Made by a program: the position numbers and the translations under genes. From NCBI GenBank assembly GCA_008931825.1, contig QXVZ01027376.1:1-25889 (forward strand): DNA of 25,889 nt, in the 5' to 3' direction. Shown here piece by piece: positions 20,702 through 25,889 of the stretch. Source of the DNA: Phallusia fumigata (lineage: Eukaryota > Chordata > Ascidiacea > Phlebobranchia > Ascidiidae). Every line of letters begins with the position of its first letter. Position 1 is the stretch's first letter. The notes under the pieces are model-generated. The model worked only from the letters and a program-made list of their open reading frames with translations. It did not search any database and was not told the DNA's origin.

Positions 20702-22730
20702 AGTGGATGATCCTGGGTGTTGAAATGTAACGTTCGTAGGGTTTGATGAAATATTTTAAACTTTGCAGAAGGCCACTTTCGAGCTGTGGTACTGCACGGG
20801 ATTTATTCGTGAAAACAGAGTTTAAAAACACAAGTACGCATTCTACACTGTCAAAGCACTCTGATACTGCTATCGAATTTTACGTTTCTGCACACTGAGA
20901 AAATGGTCGGTGCATCATATATGCATATGGGTTAAACCAAAAAGCAAGGGGTACAATATATTTTTACTGATGCTAAAGTGCGCCATGTTTCTTCACAATT
21001 AAAACACTGTGCCGATCGTATCTTAACAGCATCAGAACGTTATTTAAAAGTCAAAAATGACATTGGGGGTATTTTGTGCCAATCTCGCATAGATTTGGAC
21101 GGGTCAGGACACATTTATGACAAGGCGTACATCTCTTCGCGCCCACCTCAGAGCCTAAAAGCCCTATAATCCCTTGGCCCAGTAAGCTTTGGCTTGAACT
21201 ACGACCCAAACTTGACTGAGTGATCGTTTTCGCAAACATTCCACCGTCGGATTTATCGTTTAAAAAAGTTTTTTGGCAAATCTCCAACGCTACTTACCAA
21301 AAACGCCGCGGATGTCAAACACAGTGACTGTTGTTTGGAATTGGCCTTTCAAATGCAGAAGTGGAGTTGTTTTACGATCATTCTTAACGGCATTAGTGGC
21401 CGTTTCGATCTTCAGTTGGGACCAAAACGGATGACATTAATCCGGACAAATCCCTTAACCAACTTGGATAAAGGGCCAAGAGCTAAACCACAGCCAAAAT
21501 TCCGACAATTCAGACCAAGCGATAGCCAAAATTTCGGCCACCTACGCCCTAAGTGTAGCATACGGGACCCAGCCTCATATAGTTCCGCACGGGGTGTATT
21601 AAATGGGGGTACTGGGTGTGAATCATAAAACGTTGTCGAAATCACGCTTTATACCGGGTGATGATGGGGCGTCAATCACTGTTATGTTCGCATTTCTTCA
21701 CGACCTGAAAAAACATGCGAATTTCACGTCTTCTTGTTTGTCATCGTACCCTTCCGTCGGCGCCGAATTTTTCATGCGTGACCCTGTTTGTTTTCTCGTG
21801 CGTGATTTTGTACATAAACAAAGATGAGACTTTTATTTTCTACTTGTAAGTTCATGAACAATTTAGTTTCTTTTAATGTTTCCTTTATTGATATTGCACC
21901 TGTCCCTTACGTATGTTTCTTGTTTGCGACTATTTCTTTATTTCGAATTCAAACGCGTTTTATAAGTATTTGTACACATTGCCTATAGATGGCACAATAA
22001 GACGTTTTTCTTGATATTGCTTTGCTATCTTGAGTGTGTTAACTATTGCATTGGCATTTTTCCCACAATGACGTTACCAGATAAGTTTAGACACTGTACA
22101 TTTTTGTTAGAATGCGTCACTTCGACCGGAAGTAATTACGACGACCTAATACAATTTAAATGACAATCCAGGCCAAATGCCGTTATGTCCTAAGATGTTG
22201 ACAACGGTCAGTAATTACATTTCACCTTTTCATGGCGACAAACTTAGTTACCACATGTTACAGTTGTCGGCCCTGGAATAAATAATTTATATGGCCGCGG
22301 CACTAAAAGGTCCGGACCGAGGGTCCATTAAATGCACGTTGCAACTTCTGTATTTCTTCTGGCAATAAAATGTTTCTTTTTTGAGTACGCACCAGCGTGA
22401 TTGACAGGTTTGAAAGTAGGTGTGTTGGAGTGAAAAGTGCTCTCAAACATCCGACAACAAACCATAAAGGCTAGATGTGCCAATAGTAGCTACATCGGGC
22501 TCATAGAACTAAACGAAACAAGGCAAAAATAAAAGGCCTTGGTTTATTTAAACGTCAAGCGTAGTTTCGTAATGGGTAGCATGTAGGTCAAAACCGGCGA
22601 CAACAATCTTATACCCGATGTTTGCATGGTGAATGACCTTTCGCACACAATAATCTCTGATAAGCATATTTAAACAAGAGCATCTGTCCAAGCGACAATC
22701 AAACAAAGCAGAAGACTTCACACATACCAC
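20702..22730. other. Receptor 3' UTR and intergenic DNA
   Basis: The proximal part should be 3' UTR. The nearest polyadenylation-like hexamer I see is ATTAAA at 20998-21003, with AATAAA further on (22279, 22364). Open frames near 21335-21645 on both strands follow a local near-repeat of CCAAAATT-CGG and match no family. No RNA gene or complete transposon is recognised. Confidence 0.45.
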
Positions 22731-22734
22731 CCCA

Positions 22735-23340
22735 AACGCAATCATTCTGGGTTTAATTCCAGCAACACGTTAATTCATAGCGACATCCGGCGGATAATCA
22801 AAAACGGAACTCTTACAGAACTAACAGTGCAGACTAATTTTATCGCTACAATCACTATGAAAAAGCACGTCAAAACTGGTAATACACTTCAAATGCGCAA
22901 CAACTGTTTACGTAGCCCCTGAGGAATGAAACATTTTGTGTGACAAACTAAACATGAGGAAAACTATCTCACTTTAAAATTTAGCGTAATTGGTTGTAGA
23001 AATAACACCCGATTTTTTCTGTTGTGTTTCCCAAACGATTTGGGTTCAATCCCCGTAACGAGGTCCACACTCTGATCCATAGCGACATCTGGCGTATATT
23101 TAAAAAAGGCACACTCATGGACTTACTAAAACAGTGCAGCAAATTTTTTGCTATTATCAGAATCAAAAAGCGTGTCTAATGAGATATAACACTGAAAATG
23201 CACAAAAAAGTTCACACAGTTGTTTCAGCAATGAACATCTTTGTGTTGTAAACTAATGTTAACTATCTGACTTAAAAGACTTAGTCAAATCTATGGCAGA
23301 AATGGCACCTAATTGTTTCTGTTGGCTTTGTTACACAAAG
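22735..23340. repeat. Two diverged tandem units of about 300 bp
   Basis: A unit at about 22735-23035 is followed by a related one at about 23036-23340. Shared anchors are GGGTTYAATYCC (22749, 23042), CATAGCGACATC (22776, 23078), CAGTGCAG-CTAATTTT/CAAATTTT, and AACTATCT-ACTT-AAAA (22962, 23261), at offsets of 293-302. The GGGTTYAATYCC box with a CTGG/CCAG hairpin in the first unit resembles a tRNA T-arm (B box). TAGCGTAATTGG at 22982-22993 resembles an A box. This could be a tRNA-derived SINE or minisatellite, heavily mutated. I cannot identify the family. Confidence 0.55.
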
Positions 23341-23706
23341 TTATTGGTAATTTTTGTGGTTTCCTGCGAGTTTCAATATTGCAGCTGAACTGTTTAAATG
23401 ATGCAAGTGAATATTTGCTGTATAAATGAACAACGTTTTTGTCAGCAGACTGTTAAAAATGTGTTTTTGGTGTGGTTTGTACGATTGTAAATATTNCAAA
23501 TCTATTGCAGAAATGGCACCCAATTGTTTCTGTTGGCTTTGTCACACAAAGTTATTGGTAATTTTTGTGGTTTCCTGCGAGTTTCAATATTGCAGCTGAA
23601 CTGTTTAAATGATGCAAGTGAATATTTGCTGTATAAATGAACAACGTTTTTGTCAGCAGACTGTTAAAAATGTGTTTTTGGTGTGGTTTGTACGATTGTA
23701 AATATT
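23286..23706. repeat. Direct repeat of 210 bp flanking the n at 23496
   Basis: Bases 23286-23495 recur at 23497-23706 with about three substitutions, all near the start, and no indel. The first copy ends at the n and the second begins after it. This is an unmerged contig overlap, with a few allelic or sequencing differences. Confidence 0.9.
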
Positions 23707-24917
23707 CGTAATGTAAAATAGTTTTACTTATCATTAGGTTAATATTAGTTTACTTTGCCACAAACCTAATTAACAAAGGTCCAACATTATATTGGGATGA
23801 AAGGTAGAGTAGACCTATTTGGAATAAAAGAGTAGTTTATGACATAATTACCTTAGATTTCCTTGCAATAGTCAGATAAACAAATGTGTGTTGTTTCATT
23901 TTGAATTGTTTTGTATGATCAATACAGTTAAAACAGTTAAAATGTGTTGTGATACATAATAGAAACAAAAACTGAAAACGACTAAACTCTACAAAAAATA
24001 AAGCAGAAAACAACTTTTGCGGGCAATTACAATGATAATTAAGCTTGTTTGCGTCTCAAATTATTTTGACAGAAGTTAGTTTTCCATTTACAGTGACTTT
24101 GGAATAGAAACCATCAACTAAAATAAGGGTAATACTTCAAAGCATTCTGTTTTAAACATGGAAATTAGGTTTAAGGTCAGGGTAAGTCCAAGCCTTTGAA
24201 TTTTAACAGGGATTACTTTTAGCAATTTGATGCACAAAAGGCTTTTCTAATAACTTACGACGCCAGCTTAAAGGGAGTAATGCCCTGGAGTTTAGTTTCA
24301 ATAATGGCATATCAAACAACCAAAATAAACAAAGGTTACCTTGGTTTTGAGCCCTTGGTGTTTTGCGACGTGGTGTGATGAACCATTTACATCATTTCTC
24401 TTAACACATTAAACGCTAAATGGCTAACAAACTGAATGTTCTGCAAAATAAACACAGGTGACACTTTTTGTTAGTTTCCCGCCCTCGTCGTTCGTCAAAT
24501 CCAATGAGACCAAGTGCTTGGATTTTTCTTCCCATTAAATACTTTATTTTCCAATCACGTTTAACTTTGAGTAAGTGCAAGTGCAAACATGATGACTTGA
24601 AAGTGTTTTGACTGCTTAAAAGATGTTTTTTTGAGGAAAAATGCGATTTTTTTGTTCAAGTACGGTTGCCAACGGTTGTTGTAAGTCTGTTTTCTGATCG
24701 GTGAAATTGCGTGTGCGGCTTTGCGTGGCTTCTGAGTTATCCAGCTTGTGAGCTTTTGATTTGCAACTTAGCATAGTAGTTGATGTGTCTGCAACTTATA
24801 CATTTGCAAACGTGTGTAATACTTTTGCACTTGTTCCGCCACCAAGGTTTTATGCTTTGTGCAAACTAAATTTGTGAATAAGACTGCTTTTTAACACAGT
24901 TTACCTATAAGAATGAG
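23707..24917. other. AT-rich noncoding DNA upstream of TCERG1
   Basis: No open frame or RNA gene is recognised. The part just before 25011 is expected to contain the TCERG1 promoter and 5' UTR. I see no clear TATA box in a convincing position. Confidence 0.5.
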
Positions 24918-25010
24918 ATGACGACGGTGTTGACGAAAAAGTTAATCAATACAATCAATTCACTCCTTTTAGCTTTATTCAAGTATAAACTAGCAATAAA
25001 GCTGACAAAT

Positions 25011-25881
25011 ATGAATAACATGAGGGGTCCAGGTAACTTTGGACCACCAAGAGGTGGTGGTCCAGGACCAAGATTTCCAGGAAACTTTAGGGGCCCTGGT
25101 CCGGGTGGTTTTATGCCCATGGGACCCGGACCCAACCAAGGGCCACCATTTGGTGGACCTCCATTCGATGACAACTTTCCACCAATGAACAGGATGATGC
25201 GTCCTGATGGACCACATGTATNTTTGGTGGACCTCCATTCGATGACAACTTTCCACCAATGAACAGGATGATGCGTCCTGATGGACCACATGTATGTAGT
25301 AATTGTTATTAAATTATTAAGTAGACTTTGTTAATTTGTTAACTGTACAGTTGCCACAATGTTAAGTTCAATGCTCATCACCACTAAATTGTCTTTCTAA
25401 CATGTGAGGACCCTCTATCAACCCTTTAACTATTGTGTTACTTTGTTTTTCAATTTGGGTGATTTTTAGAACATGCCGCCAATGGCGCAAGGAAACTTTA
25501 TGGGTGCAATGCAAGGAATGCCTAGACCTTTGATGCAAGATGGAATGATGCCCATGCCCCCAATGCGCCCCCCAAGCATGCCAGCCATTGATCCAAATAA
25601 GGAAGTTTGGGTTGAAACTGTTGCTGCAGATGGAAAGATTTACTATTACAATGCAAAAACAAGGCAATCTGTGTGGAAGAAGCCAACTGATGAAAATGTA
25701 CAAGTTATTAAACAATCAGAGGTCTGTGTTAAGTGTGGTAATTAAATCTTGCATAGCTGTAGTAGTAATTGATCATCGAGTCAAATATGTTTCTAGGCAC
25801 ATGCCTTAGCTGCTACCAACGCCTTTTCAAATGTTGGAAATCAAGGGCAACAAAAACTCCAGCAGGAGAAGAATCAGTCGG
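25011..25881 (+). CDS. TCERG1: TCERG1 (CA150) orthologue, N-terminal exons, 3' incomplete
   Basis: Transcription elongation regulator 1 is a nuclear protein linking RNA polymerase II elongation to splicing. Its WW domains bind proline-rich splicing factors and its FF domains bind the phosphorylated polymerase tail. Three exons join in phase 0: 25011-25217 (real end 25291 in the second copy), 25470-25721 and 25797-25881. They give 181 residues: a Gly/Pro/Met-rich N-terminus (1-107), a first WW domain at about 112-142 with Trp116, Tyr127-129, Trp138 and Pro141, then VIKQSE and a Gln-rich start. The order PPFGGPPFDD, MPPM, KEVWVE, GKIYYYNA and QSE parallels vertebrate TCERG1. The start at 25011 is chosen because the Gly/Pro-rich sequence begins there. 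An in-frame ATG at 24918 would add 31 unrelated residues. Later WW and FF domains lie beyond the window. Confidence 0.88.
25149..25295. repeat. Direct repeat of 73 bp flanking the n at 25222, inside TCERG1 exon 1
   Basis: Bases 25149-25221 recur at 25223-25295, identical by eye. The first copy stops inside the splice donor (GTAT) and the second carries the complete donor GTATGT at 25292. The extra 74 positions shift the frame if read through. A single exon ending in the codon CAT before GTATGT is the sensible gene model. Confidence 0.92.
25292..25469 (+). other. TCERG1: TCERG1 intron 1 (178 bp)
   Basis: Donor GTATGTAG and acceptor TTTTTAG give a phase 0 junction (PDGPH to NMPPM). Confidence 0.85.
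25470..25721 (+). CDS. TCERG1: TCERG1 exon 2: Met/Pro-rich region and first WW domain
   Basis: It encodes residues 70-153. The Met/Pro-rich linker leads into KEVWVE, YYYN, TRQSVWKKP and VIKQSE, the core of WW1. Both signature tryptophans and the terminal proline are present. The donor is the less usual GTCTGT. Confidence 0.9.
25797..25881 (+). CDS. TCERG1: TCERG1 exon 3: Ala/Gln-rich start
   Basis: It follows a 75-bp intron with acceptor TATGTTTCTAG. The phase 0 reading gives AHALAATNAFSN then a Gln-rich run. This fits the Ala/Gln-rich section after WW1 in TCERG1. A downstream AG at 25808-25809 would give a different frame without this composition. The likely donor GTTAGT lies at 25882. Confidence 0.72.
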
Positions 25882-25889
25882 GTTAGTAA

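Noticed and set aside
21335..21645. Open frames on both strands near 21.5 kb
   Set aside because: The apparent repeats in the translation come from a short DNA near-repeat (CCAAAATT-CGG), and no protein family fits.
22982..23060. A tRNA gene suggested by A-box-like and B-box-like sequences
   Set aside because: The acceptor stem is absent, the T-stem pairs poorly and the box spacing needs an intron. It is better seen as part of the 300-bp repeat.
25368..25715. A long minus-strand frame opposite TCERG1 exon 2
   Set aside because: It is the antisense shadow of the WW-domain exon.

Overview
The window is animal nuclear DNA. It is AT-rich, its genes have short spliced exons with GT/AG borders, it carries a DNA-transposon-derived element, and the two recognisable proteins are metazoan. 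The compact introns, and allele-like duplicate blocks that differ by a few percent in noncoding DNA while an exon stays identical, suggest a highly polymorphic invertebrate deuterostome. A sea squirt such as Ciona is my best guess; this is inference, not proof.

Layout. Positions 1-16742 hold no gene I can recognise. This part contains several duplicated blocks, one non-autonomous hAT-type element (10255-10642) and a few weak candidate exons. A beta-adrenergic-receptor-like GPCR runs on the + strand from 16744 to 20701 in four exons. Its N-terminus and first membrane helix are missing at an assembly gap (16743). From 20702 to about 24900 there is noncoding DNA with a diverged tandem repeat of about 300 bp. 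From about 25011 to the window end lie the first three exons of a TCERG1 (CA150) orthologue on the + strand, cut by the window edge.

The dominant structural signal is at the eight single 'n' positions (3089, 3812, 11012, 13096, 16743, 19092, 23496, 25222). At seven of them a direct repeat ends exactly, or within about 50 bp, before the n, and its second copy starts right after it. Some pairs look identical (111, 1046 and 73 bp). Others differ by a few percent. The simplest reading is contig ends, or the two haplotypes, laid side by side instead of merged. These blocks should not be read as biological duplications without checking. One of them duplicates receptor exon 3 and another breaks TCERG1 exon 1.

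The two genes have unrelated jobs: cell-surface catecholamine signalling, and coupling of transcription elongation to splicing. Nothing shows that they act together. I found no convincing new multi-gene system. The most interesting biology is an intron-containing beta-adrenergic-like receptor that keeps all the catechol-binding residues visible in the available exons.
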